From the NCBI GenBank assembly GCA_036244855.1, contig BQKZ01005435.1, forward strand, positions 14,578 through 30,853: a DNA stretch of 16,276 nt, given 5' to 3'. A program made the translations under genes and the position numbers. The DNA comes from Temnopleurus reevesii. Taxonomy: Eukaryota; Echinodermata; Echinoidea; Temnopleuroida; Temnopleuridae. Positions 1 through 12,900 of this stretch are shown piece after piece (the first letter of the stretch is position 1; each line of letters starts with the position of its first letter). The notes below the pieces were generated by a model. That model did not search any database and was not told the origin of the DNA. It saw only the letters and a program-made list of their open reading frames with translations.

Positions 1-478
1 CCAAGATTATTGATTTTCTACTCGACGGCGGTAAAGATCAATTGGATCTATCCCGGATGTATTGCGGTCTCACTTCATTGATCGTCAATATGCTGGCTAT
101 TGTTATGTAAATGCATCTCATTAATTTTCCTCGCGTGCAGAGGGGTGCAAACCAATTAAGGGCACACAATAGGGTCGCGTCGGCTCCCGTCGCGACGCCG
201 TGTGGATTATTGACGTCTTCCCTAAATCAATTTAAAGACAGGCCGTGGATGGTCTACTAACTCGCCTCAATGACCACCATTTTGCCATTGAAGATTTATT
301 GTCCCATTTGTGCTGTTTCATATAATAATATTTAAAAAAAAAACATTTCTTAGTCCCTTGTATGCTCACTTTTAGCAGGTTTTACGGATTAGGTGGGAAT
401 CTCAAAATTGGGCAAAGAAGAGATAATGCAGCGCTGTGTATTATTAACAAGTACCATCAAACACTATAATTGTCTCAC
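1..478. other. Intron 12 (partial)
   Basis: Follows the exon 12 donor on the minus strand. Bases about 120-250 are CpG-rich with a small inverted repeat (GTCGCG...CGCGAC near 173-196), unlike the AT-rich rest, and may be a fragment of an unrecognised repeat. The next exon of C2CD5 was looked for and not found. Confidence 0.6.
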
Positions 479-593
479 CAGATACTGGTTGTTTCTTTGT
501 AGCCTACAACAGCATGGCAACCCATAGCCACCGCATGAGAGCGGATCTCAGTTCTCAGTTCCCTCCACCAAGCATCTCTCGTCTCTGGCTCAT
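479..593 (-). CDS. C2CD5: C2CD5 exon 12
   Basis: Two bases completing D387, 37 codons, two bases over. Reads EPETRDAWWRELRTEIRSHA, then VAMGCHAVVGYKETTSI; vertebrate DEPETRDAWWAEIRQEIKSHA / GCHAVVGYSESTSI. Acceptor AATTTTGCAG, donor GTGAGAC. It is the last exon seen; the next (CEEVC... in the family) must lie beyond base 1. Confidence 0.96.
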
Positions 594-738
594 CTGCAAA
601 ATTTAAAAATAAAAAAGTTTTAATCTACTGAAGAGGCAGGCTGAATGTGAAACTTTCTGAATGATTATCAGGAGAAAACCTCACTTTCAAATATAGGTAT
701 ATGACTTTTGGAATTGTAAAAAGATTTAAATCTTCATT

Positions 739-772
<34 letters not shown>

Positions 773-804
773 ACATCATCATCATCCTCACCAACGTCAT
801 CATC

Positions 805-836
<32 letters not shown>

Positions 837-882
837 CATCATCATCACTATGTTTACCCTCACCATCCTCATCAGTACCATC

Positions 883-922
<40 letters not shown>

Positions 923-3900
923 GCAACATTATCATCACCACAGTCATCATCATCAGCAACATTATCATCATCAACACAGTCATAATCGTTAGTGACCGTA
1001 TCATCATCATCATCATCATCATTAGTGACATAATCATCATCATCATCATCATCATTGTCATCATCATCACCATCACCATCACCATCATCATCATCAGCAG
1101 CAGCAGCATCATCACAGTCATCATCATCAGCAACATTATCATCATTAACACAGTCATGATCGTCGGTGACAGTATCATCATCATCATCACTATTTTGCAA
1201 ATTACCTGGGTTGTGTATCCTATCAAGCAATTTGACAGACCTAGCAGAGACCATACCACCGAGATGCACTAGGAAACCATGAGGGAATGATGTCATCGTG
1301 AAGAAAGGGTACTCCTGGATGCACAAATGGAGGATAACATTGATTAAAAGAAAATTCAGCTCAAGTCATTGTAGTGCCTTTCCTCAAATCAATGAAAGAA
1401 TTTAGACAATCATTATAATCTTATCAGAATACCATAGGAATTAGCAAAGACCACATGGCCAAATCTAGGCCAAACCCAAAGCAAACGAAATAAGGTAAAT
1501 ACATTGGCATACAGACATTTGTTAATTGATAATATTGGCTCTCCAGAATTTCATGAAAACAAAATTTGATGTTATTCAAATGACCCTTTCTCTGTTGAAA
1601 TCTAATGATTTCATTTCTTTTCCAGCTTCATATTTTCTATATTGATGCAGTAAACCACATATTTGCCATATATACAGTAGCACTGTATTATAATGAAAAG
1701 CAAATTTATAATAATCCTTACACAGCCATGTATTGGCCTCACTTCTCCCATCACTGCAATTTAGGTTTAGACCCAATTACTTCGTACTACAGTCAAAGCT
1801 GCTACACTAAACACCATCGTGATGAACCATCCAAGGGATATTGTATACAGAGTCAGATTGACCATTTTTCAAAATTTTAAGAAATCGAAATAGCCTAATT
1901 TTCCCTAAATTGAGGCATTTGCAATAAACTCTCTGATAATTTACTGAGTGGAAAGGAGTTAGAAATCTAGCCCCCGAAAATCTCTGAAGGGGCTGGGAAG
2001 ACGGTGACCAGGTACGAATTTGGAAAAAGAAGATACTAGTTCACTCACAAGCATATCAATGTTATTCTGTGCAAGCACAGATCTTGGTAGCCCGATCCGA
2101 TGAGCGCCACTTCCACTACCGCTGCTGCCTGCGGTACCATGGCTCCCTAAAACAGAGATTCACAACAACAATGTAACATAAGTATTATCAGGTATCTGAA
2201 GCTAAAATCAACAATTTACTAGTTGGTATGTAGTATACAAAAAACCACTCCCTAAAGACATTAAATAGGTGTGCCATTTTTATATTGGTTCATAAATCGA
2301 AAAATGACTTGTACTAAGACTAGTTCACAAGTTCAAGAGATAGAGATGTGCGCACAAAATACATGCACGCATCAAAAAGTCACAAACAAAACCTGACTCT
2401 AAAGCACGGAGACTAATTCAAAGTACGGTTCCAGGCGTGAATTGTGAATGAGGTGTTTATTGCTTCCAACTCCCTAAATAATCAATATTCTGTCAAAAAA
2501 AGTTGTTTTGGGTTAAATTGTGTGTTCTTGGGCCTGTAACATAAAAGAGATGCAATTAATCTTGCTATCAATTGCATCTCTTTGGTACACATTTTGCCAT
2601 AGACTTACGGTAAATATTTACTGTAAGTTTAATTGCATCTTTTATGTTACAGGCCCCTTGAGTGGTAAACAAACTATATTTTTAACCTCAGATACCCTTT
2701 GAAGTCATCTCAAGCCACAAAGGAGAAAATAAGTGAATTTTCTATAAAAGAGAGGAAAGACATCATGTTTCTGCCATAGGCTAATTGCATCAGCCAAGAA
2801 TGGAAACCACAACTGCACGCATCTATTCATCGGGCCCCCTCTGTATCTCAATTCAAATCTTTGCTCAAAACCTATTTCTTTAAACAGTAAAATGTTGTTG
2901 TGGGTCGGTCAGTGGAGGTGCACACTGTATTTACATTGATTTAATTGATCGCCTCTGTTTTTGTTAATTTGTTTTGTTAATTTTTTATGTTACCTGTGTA
3001 TTATTCATCCTCTTTTTCTTCACTTACCGGTTAATAATCTTTCCGTAATCAGAATACCGTGCGCTTAGAAACATACGTATTAAGCGCCTAATAAATGTTA
3101 TGTATTATTATTATAACAACTTACAAATGACTATGCAGAACCCATAGCCACTAGGCCAAACATACATAATACCCAATACCCGGTACAATGTACATGTACA
3201 TGTAGCAATTATTATGTGTTAAAATGTTAGAGAGCAGCACATCCCATACTGTAAATAATACAAAATGATTAAAATCTGCCCTCAGATATTACTCAGTTTT
3301 CAATTCCTGAACTTCGCCCTCAGCCCATTAAGTAAAATAGGGGAATAATTCATTTCTATTTAACAATTTTGAAATACATAATATGTTCCTGAAATGTAGA
3401 AGATAGTTTTGTGAAACTATAGAAAATAAATTTCAAAATGTTTGATTTAAAAATATCTTGTGAAAATTCAAATTTAACCATTCAAAGAGAAGTAAGTTGA
3501 ACTGATCAGTGAAATGTAGGGAATTCTAATTCATATCCAAAGAGCCTACATACATGTAACTATTGAATTGTCATTGCATGAATTGAACGATATAAAACAG
3601 CAAATCATAACCAAACACCACTTCACTTCAAGCATGGTTTTCAGGCTACAAATCAGAAGAGCATTTCACTTTGAATACGTGGAGACCATGCACATCTTGA
3701 AGGAAAACTTAAAAAATATTATTTTTTGGAAGGAAAACTTAAAAGAATTTTTTCCTTATTTGGCTTGATTTGGGAAATAATGAGCTAAAACTGAAAGTCG
3801 GCAAGCTAGAAACCGGAGACAAGTTTTTGAACTGTTCAAATATATTTGGTATGGGCCAGGAGCGAAAGTTGATTCACACAATGTACAATCGGATGCAGAC

Positions 3901-6900
3901 AGTCTAATAATCTGTCAGTGTCCATGAACTTGTTGTTGTATGTATGTCAGGGTTTTTTATATTTAAGAAGTAGTTGTATGCTACAGTAGTTCGTAAAAGC
4001 ATTAAATTACCTTTAATTTGTATGAAATTACCAGAAATCTAATATTTCATGAATCTTTTTCTACCAAATATAAGAAGTCTAAAATGTTATGTAGTCTATT
4101 TCCTAAGATACTACACCCAAGATTAGCATACTTCGTAAACCTGAGCCTACTTTATATAAATATGGCAAATCTACCTTCTACATGAATTGTGAAGGAGGAA
4201 AGGTAATTGCATGTAGAGTATTTGCAGTTAAGACAGAAAAAGTAAATAACTTTAAACATTTGATGTACATGTAGAGGTTACATGAAACTAGAACCTTGTT
4301 AGTGCCTTCCATGACTGTGATAGTAATTGAAATACCAGTGTGCTGTAATATTTCAGGGCTTTTGCGCACAAAACTAGATATATGAATTTCTCTACTACAT
4401 ATACACTGTAATGTGGATATCTCTACAAGCTAAGATATTGCTTTAAGTGTTCACTGACTATCAATACACATCCTATTATTTAAGAAAGACACTAAACACT
4501 ATGTCCTATGCAGGATTTTGCAAGATGAAATTTCTGAAGTAATCCAATAGATACAAATATTTTCAAAAATGAGGCAAAAGAAGATTTGTGGATAGAATTG
4601 TTAAGGAGTGCTTCACCAGACAAGCTGTGTGTTAATTCATGCTAGACTGTGATAAATGATTGAATATTTACATGTACTTTGAATATTGACTATGTATGCA
4701 GGGCTAGACAATTCCTAAAGTTCTTTGATGATCCATAATACCATTGTCAGGCCAGCAAATATTTTGTTTTCAACTACAGAACTGTAAAATAGAGGTCCAA
4801 ATTACTGTTCAAAGTTTACATTGCAACAGTGCACCTGTTTTTATAATTGACAAAATTCCTGTTTAAATCGGTCTGACAGTGGTCTCATGGAACAGTTGAG
4901 AACTAGTCAAGTGCTGCTTTTTGTGTATCAAACCTTGGTTTGTTATGTTGTCTGTTTCAATTACAATCGTAGGCAACACAGCTGTAAGGGAAATGTTTAA
5001 GATTAACAAGCATAGAATTAATATATTATGGGAAATTTCAGAAACAGAAAGTGTAATTCTTTCATAAGAAAGATATTGAGCTACAGTACAAGACCCCCCA
5101 AAGAAACAATACTGTTAAAAAACAATATTCAAGTTGTTATATTCACATTTTAGCAGATAACTGTAGACAAGTCTACGGGCTTTTGCAATATTGGGTCAAA
5201 GAGTGCTAAGCTGGAAATAATACATCTTCACTTCTATTCTTCTTTCTGGAATTAAATTTTGTCATTTCTTTTGACACTTTGTTCACTGCTCCTAATCAAT
5301 TCATCTTAATTGTGTAACGAAATGTGATTTCTTTGATAGATTTTCTACAGAACACATAATCCAAACATAGTTTGAAATTGTATTTTGTACTTTTCTTTCT
5401 GGCATTTGTCATTTCTTTTACCAGTTTGTTTGCTGCTCCTTACTAATTCACTTTAATTGTGTAAACATAATGGCCCGTATTCCGATAGCGAGGTTTAACT
5501 TAACCCAGGTCTAAGTCATTGTTCTTTAGACTCTTGGTTTAACTTTTGAATTGCTCGGGTCTAAATAACAATGAGTTAGTCCAGGGTTAAGTTAAACCTC
5601 GCTATCGGAATAGGCCGTTATGATTTATGTCACTTTTTTTTTATAGAACACAGAATCCAAATAAAAATGAGCAAGAAAATAGAGGATTAATAAACCTTGG
5701 CCGGTGAGATCAGAGTCGGAGGCGTACCGTTGGGTCGGGACGCTCTTTGTTGGTGATGGCGGCATTCCAGTTGTTCTGGCGACGTTTGCGGTCACTCCCG
5801 GTGACCCGTAGCCGAGCTGACCCTCCACTTGCTCATCTAAGGGATTCATATTGCTGAAATACAGAAATAATGAAAATTTGTGTAAATGTCAGGATTTTTA
5901 TTAACCATTTGATCATCTTGACTGTGGTCCATTGATAAATTTCTCTCTTTGTGAAAATATTGAGGCTAATTTTGTCACATGGTTGGCTGTTGTAGGTTGG
6001 TTAACATGTTAATTGACACTGACACTTGTCTTGGCATAGATTCAGGGTGCTACAAGAATTTTTTTCACTTGCCCGAACAAAAGTTTGTCTTGCCCAAAAT
6101 TGATGGCCATAGCCAATTTGCATACAGAGAAAAACTAGACAAAGTATAGAACTGTTACTTGCCCAATGTGGCAATTAAAAATTTTGTTTACTTGCCCGAG
6201 AGCTTAATTTTGTTGCCCCGGGCATGCGGGCAAGTGGGTTTGTAGCGCCCTGAAATCTGCCTAAAAATGACCTCGTCTGATAATAGACATCTTTATCAAC
6301 TGTCTGTAGCTGGCCCCTGTAATCATGTAGTGGCCACATTCCCATAATTATGGACAGGTTTGAATGAAATAATACATGCATCCATTAGACACAGTGTTCA
6401 ATGTGTTTACAATGCAACTTTATACCGGCTATACCCTATACCTTGGGGCGGTATTCTGGTAGCTGTCTTATCTCAGTGTCTTATCTTTTGTGTTATCTCC
6501 CTAAGATAAGACAGTGCTAAGACAGTCTTAAATCAGTATTCTGGAAACACTCTTTTACCTGTCTTATCTCTCTTAGGACCCGCCTATCTTATCTCAAATA
6601 ACCAATTGAAATCAATGTTCCATTCCCCTCCAAAACTCATTGACCAATAAAAAGCTTAACTGAAGCCCCTGCGCAACACAGTTTCAATACGCTGAGCCAC
6701 TTCGCGTACTGCACACTAGCAAATTAATTGTCCTAATTATCACGTGTTTGTTTTGAGCACAGGTGAAACAAATTCATCCTGTTGCATCAAATTCATCCTG
6801 TTGCATCAAGTCGCAGGTAAATGAAATTCATGAAAAAAATGAATTAAAACAACTTTTTGAAAGTCTGTATTGATATTTCATAATCGGAAATTTGTTTCTA

Positions 6901-9900
6901 AACATGATCTATTTCCTAATTACGTTTAATGCAAGTAAAATTGCCGCCATGGCGGAGATAAGACAGCTCGGAGGTGTCCTAAGTCTCTATGCGAAGTAAT
7001 ACATTAGAAAAGATAAGACATTTTTCAGAATACCCATTTATCTTATCTTTTTCCGCTCAATACATTGCGCGCTGCATTTTATGACGCGCAGGGGAGATAG
7101 GACAAGAGTTAGGACACCGAGACTTCCAGAATAGCAATTTAAAGATAAGATAATATTTTGAGATAAGACACCTACCAGAATACCGCCCCTGGCTTCTCCC
7201 CGCCTGAAATACATGGTCTCAAGCATATCGTGGGGGAGATATTCTTTTCCGGTATAAATTCACCCAAATCAGTAATTGAAGTGATTCAATTTGCTCTATA
7301 ACAAGTCCTACATCGGGAACACAAATAAAATGTTAATGCTTACCTATTAAAAAGTTTTTAACTTTTGAAGCAATCCCAGCATACATTTTTTAAGCTGATT
7401 GTATTTTTCTTAACTTTGTGATTTTGTATGTTTACCTCAAATAAATGTGAAATGTGATATTGAATAAAGGCTAATAACTTACTCTCTGTGGCCATCTTTA
7501 GGTGGGCTCGTTGGTGGAGGAGGAGATACTTTCGCTATTTGTATGGTTGCCATAGTACCAATCCCCCTGACAACGACCCCTGACTCTCCTTCCAGGTCGA
7601 AGCACTGCCAGTATCTGTAGATGGGGAGAGAAATTGATTAAATGACGAAAAAGGCAGATTCATAACAGATAGGGCTGTGATCCCCTTTTGGAAACACATT
7701 CAAATAAAAAGGGCCATAAACTTTTTAACTTTTCATGATCAAGATTTAAGAATCCGATCTGCCTCATGAGCCATTGGTGACTCCTTCTACAAAAAAAGGC
7801 AATATTTTGTATTCTCTCCCTCATAAACACACATGCACATGCAGTTCAGCATTTTCTTCATTTACTAAACCTTTGATAAAATGTTACTTATTGGCATGTG
7901 CATATCGACTCCAAATGTTACACTTGAGAGGCCATCAAATCAGAGGGCTCAATCCATACAATTCCTCATTATATCTCCTCACTCTTTCAACAGCAGAAAA
8001 CGTCATATTCCCTCCGTTCCACCAGTGCCCCTTCCTATAAGATTCCGAAGTCTAAAAAACAGGCCGGTTTCAACTCTTTTCGGTCCCTGGCCCCACAACT
8101 CTGGAATTGTCTCCATGCATCTCTCCGCAATACCAAATCACTCAACCTTTTCAAGAAACACCTCAAAACCCATCTTTATAATTTCTAATGTAGCTGAATG
8201 TATGTATTTTTAAGCAGCGCTTTGTATCCTCTGGAAAAAGTGCTATATAAATTCAATTATTATTATCATTATTATTATTATACAGGCTCAAAACTACGAG
8301 GTCACGCAGAGTATGATGATTACATTTGGATGAGCGGTACGGGTACCAATTTCAATATCGGGCCGGTATGAAATCTTTCAATAGAAATCCCGATGAACAT
8401 GCTCAAACAATTTGTGGACTAAAATAATCTGTTCTACCAAATGACAGTCATGGATAAACAACCATTGTACAATTGAATTTTTTCTATGGAGACAGGTGCA
8501 ATACATTACAGTGTGATGGTGTCCAACATTCACAGACATCTATAGATCCATTACCTCCTAAAGAAGAGAAAGAAGATAGGAGAAAGTAAGGAAAATGATT
8601 TTTGGTTGGCATCTTTGTAAATCCAACCACCCATGCTCTGGGGAATGGGTGAAAATAGTTTGCACACCTACAAAATGATACTCTTACCCTAGCACAGCAT
8701 TCCCCTCTGATTCCAAGACCCTAAGTCCAATCTTCCTCTGGAGCTCACCGGAGAGCTTTGAAAATAATCTCTGTCTGGCTTCGTTGGATGCGCGTGGGGA
8801 TCGGATCATGTCTATCCACTGAAAAAAACAATATGATGACGTTAACAATGCAAGGTGCAATAAACCCACTAGCCCGCATGCCCAAGGAAACCAAATCAAG
8901 CTCTCAGGCAAGTAAATGAAATTATTATTTGCCCAATAGGTCACGTACCAACAGTTTTATAACAGTTTTTCTCTACGTATGTTCGGATTGGTATTGACGA
9001 TCACTTTCTGACAAGAGAAACTTTTGTTCAGGCAAGTAGGCAAGTGATTTAAAAACTTGCCTGCATCATGTAATGAGGAGAATGGTGAAGATATATTGCT
9101 GGAGACTATTTATTTGTCTTGCAAGATACTTTCGATTACTCTCCAAAAAACTATTCACAAGCTTGCAAAGTGAATGTGGACACATTCACAATATAACCTT
9201 TAAATATTACTGCTTTTTGCAATAGCAATAATGAATTTCCTAGTTGATCACAATACGGTAATTTAGAACACACTTAATCATTCAAATAAATGATCACTTG
9301 GTGCATTCCTATGTATGTGTAAAAAATCTTGAAAAAAGCACTACTTGTTGTTTGTTTAATGGTTTTATTGATGTGTTTGTAACAAGGCCGTCAAAAAATG
9401 ATGCCTTCAAATGACTGACACTATTAAATGTCCCAAACTAAACTTTTTTTCTCTCTATAACTTTTCAATCAAATTGAAAAATCACAGCAAAAATTATGAA
9501 TAAACATGTGGAATGCCGGTACACTTTAAAATGTAGTTTTCAGATGCTCCCTTCCAAGTCTCAATTCCTTTATGAATTGTGGGAATTATGTTTTTAAAAA
9601 ACTGAACCAAAATAAAACAAAATTCTGACAGACCAGCGCTGTCTTTTAATTGCATTTGAGGGCATCCAAACATTTCTTCTTTTTTTCCCCAAATCTCACC
9701 TGATGTTCAGGGTCATCATTAACCACAAGTTCCTCTACAAAGCCATGTATAGCTGTCACTAGGTATCCAGATGGCATCGTACTTGCTGTTAAAATATACA
9801 ATAGTGAAATTTAAATGGTGCAAATTGCTCAGCAATTACAGAGATTCCAACCTTATATGTTTTACTAGATGAATCCTCACCTTTAGTGTTTTCAAGAGCG

Positions 9901-12900
9901 AAATTGGCATTATCAGCATATGCAAAGTATGGTCTTTCATGGATACATTCAATCAAAATCCACAATTATTATTGAATTTGGTAAATTAGCCTTAGAATGA
10001 AAGTAAATTCGATTCCCAAATACATGTACAGTGTAGCAGCATATGCTATGTCGTATCCAAAGGGATAAAAATCAATACAATAAGTAAAAGACACTGTCAC
10101 ACATTGCAGTTGTACAATTTAAAAAATTCTCAAACCAAGCTGTCTGTCCTAACTTAATATATTCAGATAGATGAAATAGCAACAGAGGATCCAATAATAA
10201 AGAAAGTTATTCATGCACTATCAAGATATCTATGTACATTGAATTAAAACGTCAGGATGACGCATTAAAGGAGGACTCCGGACCAAAAATTTCTTGCTCT
10301 GATTCAAAGCGCAAAAATCAGACAAACAGATGAAAAAAAGTTTGAGCGAAAACGGACAACAAATAAAAAAGTTATGAATATTTGAAAAATGTCTTCAGAT
10401 TTTCAAAATAGTTATATTTTTGGCCANAGTCCAATCTTCCTCTGGAGCTCACCGGAGAGCTTTGAAAATAATCTCTGTCTGGCTTCGTTGGATGCGCGTG
10501 GGGATCGGATCATGTCTATCCACTGAAAAGAAAATTGAATGAAACAAAACATTAACATAAGCTGACATTTATTTTCTCCCTCAATGAATCATCAGCCAGG
10601 TAGCCACTGAACAGGGCTAGATTGATGTCGCTCTAATCTTTCTCTTCCCAAGCGTTATGGAGTATTGGTTCTGACTCTCGCCTTTCAATTGGAGGGTCAG
10701 CGTTCAAAACCGACACTCTGAGCAGAAGGGACAAAGGCCAGGGACAAAGCAAACAACCCCAATTAAATTTAGCAAGATGGACATAAAATAAATTTCCAAC
10801 CATATGTGGGAAATGTTGATCAAGAGTTACAACTGGGACTTTCTTTAGTGATCATGCAGCTATTATGAATGATTGGATGAAGTTGTTTGCTTTGTCCCAG
10901 TCCTTGGTCCCTTCTGCTCACAGAGCCACACATGGTGTTGATTTCCTTCAGCATAAAAATTGACCCATATTGTGCTGCAGTCAACCCAAATGAATTGATA
11001 ACCTGGTAAGAATTTATCCTTGAAATGCCTAAACGCCAGAGGCTGGCTCGGCAGTGACAGCCAGGGTAATAATATGGTACCTACCGGTAGTATCAAGCGA
11101 AGAAGCAGATAAAGATCATTTGAGACAAGACCAATATGAATGTTTCGTTTTCACTGAGTTAATCATCGACTGAAGTAATGATTATAATCTACAATAAGCC
11201 CATTATGCAACAGGTTTTTCATTGATTGTTATTATTCAACAACATACATTCCCAAGCAATATAGTTCACGAACTATTCATTGATGTTTCACTTCAGTCAT
11301 CTGAATCCTTTCATGGATTTTGAATTGAGAAGGGTGCTTTGTTGAAAAGGCCATCATTTGAAAAGATAGAAGTAGGCGAGTCTACCTATTCTAATGAAAA
11401 AAGAAAGAAGTCATTTGTGACAAGATGCTTCTAAAACAACTCTGAACTGGCTTATAGGGTAGAAACAAGGCCCCCCGTGGTCATGTGATTACAATAAGTT
11501 CTAACAAAGTCGTCTGAATTCTGTAATAAAAAAATTATTCTTACCTGATGTTCAGGGTCATCATTAACCACGAGTTCCTCTACAAAGCCATGTATAGCTG
11601 TCACTAGGTATCCAGATGGCATCGTACTTGCTGTTGAAATATACAAGAATGAAATTTGAATTGTACAAGCAACTACAAAAGGTCAATGCCAATCAAGGGC
11701 AATTTTTCTTGCAAAAACCTCTAAAGTCCGCCAAACACGCTACAATTCGACCACCTTACAACTAGCTTGCGACTGAGCGAGTTGAGTTGTGACGTCATAA
11801 CTCTTGTGACATTGCCAGTCGCAAGCCACTCTATAGATGGTTGAGCAGTGTGGTGTGCGTGGCCATCATGACATGGTAGGAACTGAGAGATAAGGCGGGG
11901 AGGGGGGGGGGGGTGAAAAGGACCTTGTCTTTACTGTCCTCTGACTAAAATTTTATGGCCTCCTACTTAGAACTTTTTTTCCAAACATTGATAACCCTGA
12001 TTTAAAGAGTGTCAGAGATGCTATGAAAAAAATTCACAGGCATACATGAATAGAAATTGAACCTACGACCTTCTGATGATTAGACAGCTATCTTACCACT
12101 ATACAATCGACAAACTCGATGATTGTGGCGGGTTTGATTCGTATAATAACAGAAGGTACTGTGTAAATATTAAATGCATGATTTTCTTGTTAAACTATTA
12201 GTTAATGAATCCAGAATTTCAACTTCAGAAGAAACTCACAATTTGGGCTTTAGGAGATACTTACAATTGAAGAAATGAACCCCAACCGACGACTGCCTGA
12301 ACCTGTTGACGTCCTCAATGAGATCAACCTTCACAATAATGTAGATCTCTCCCCTGATACCGTGCATTGTGTCGTAGATGGGTAGCCATCCAGCGATGTC
12401 TGATACGCTATCCTTCCAGAGTAAAGGATTCAGATCTATATACACCTGTGTGTATAAAGAAAAATTAACAGAAATGATAATAACATTTATATAATGATGA
12501 CGATGATGATGATGAAACAACTACTGAAAATATGCTCTTTTTCTATTCAAATTTTTAAGTTAAACGACTTATGGGGTGTTGTTAAAACATGGCAAATAAG
12601 TGCCAGCTGATCAACATGCACCAATCAAAATCACTGTTTCATGCGAGATATTTCAATTTGGGACTGATCTCCAGTTGATTTGCAATCAATTCTACAACAT
12701 CTTCTGTGATGCTTTTCAATTTGGGACTGATTTGCAATTGATTTGCAATCCATTGAAACTTCTACAACATCTCATATGATGCATTTGAAAATATCACTGA
12801 TACTCTGAAATAAGTCTTCTACAATGAAGCAGCTAGTATTCATAATGTGTTCAGAATATCATACACAATGTAAAATAATAGATAAGATAAACCCAATATA

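Noticed and set aside
727..1194. CRISPR-like array
   Set aside because: The repeats are triplets with irregular interruptions and no unique spacers of constant length, and the genome is eukaryotic.
701..1272. Long plus- and minus-strand open frames giving poly-Ser, poly-Ile and poly-Met
   Set aside because: They are translations of an ATC/GAT microsatellite and carry no coding signature. Only the exon 11 part of the minus-strand frame is real.
1576..1880. Open frames on both strands in intron 10
   Set aside because: Short, AT-rich, mutually overlapping and without family resemblance or splice support.
3568..3768. 66-residue plus-strand open frame
   Set aside because: Low-complexity AT-rich sequence with a small internal repeat, no homology recognised, and inside an intron.
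6175..6381. 68-residue minus-strand open frame
   Set aside because: Begins in unique intron sequence and runs into an inverted-repeat element, as chance frames do.
7774..8213. Two overlapping plus-strand proteins of 88 and 110 residues
   Set aside because: Both are out-of-frame readings of a degraded LINE C-terminus; the conserved peptide is in the third frame.
8684..8944. 86-residue minus-strand protein
   Set aside because: It is exon 7 read through its acceptor into a MITE. The conserved part stops exactly at the splice site.
10651..10711. Functional tRNA gene
   Set aside because: Box B is degenerate and the stems do not pair well, so it is better read as a SINE relic.
11764..11826. Intronic CRE (TGACGTCA) as an enhancer
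   Set aside because: It lies in the loop region of an inverted repeat and is more likely part of a mobile element; a single 8-base match is weak evidence.
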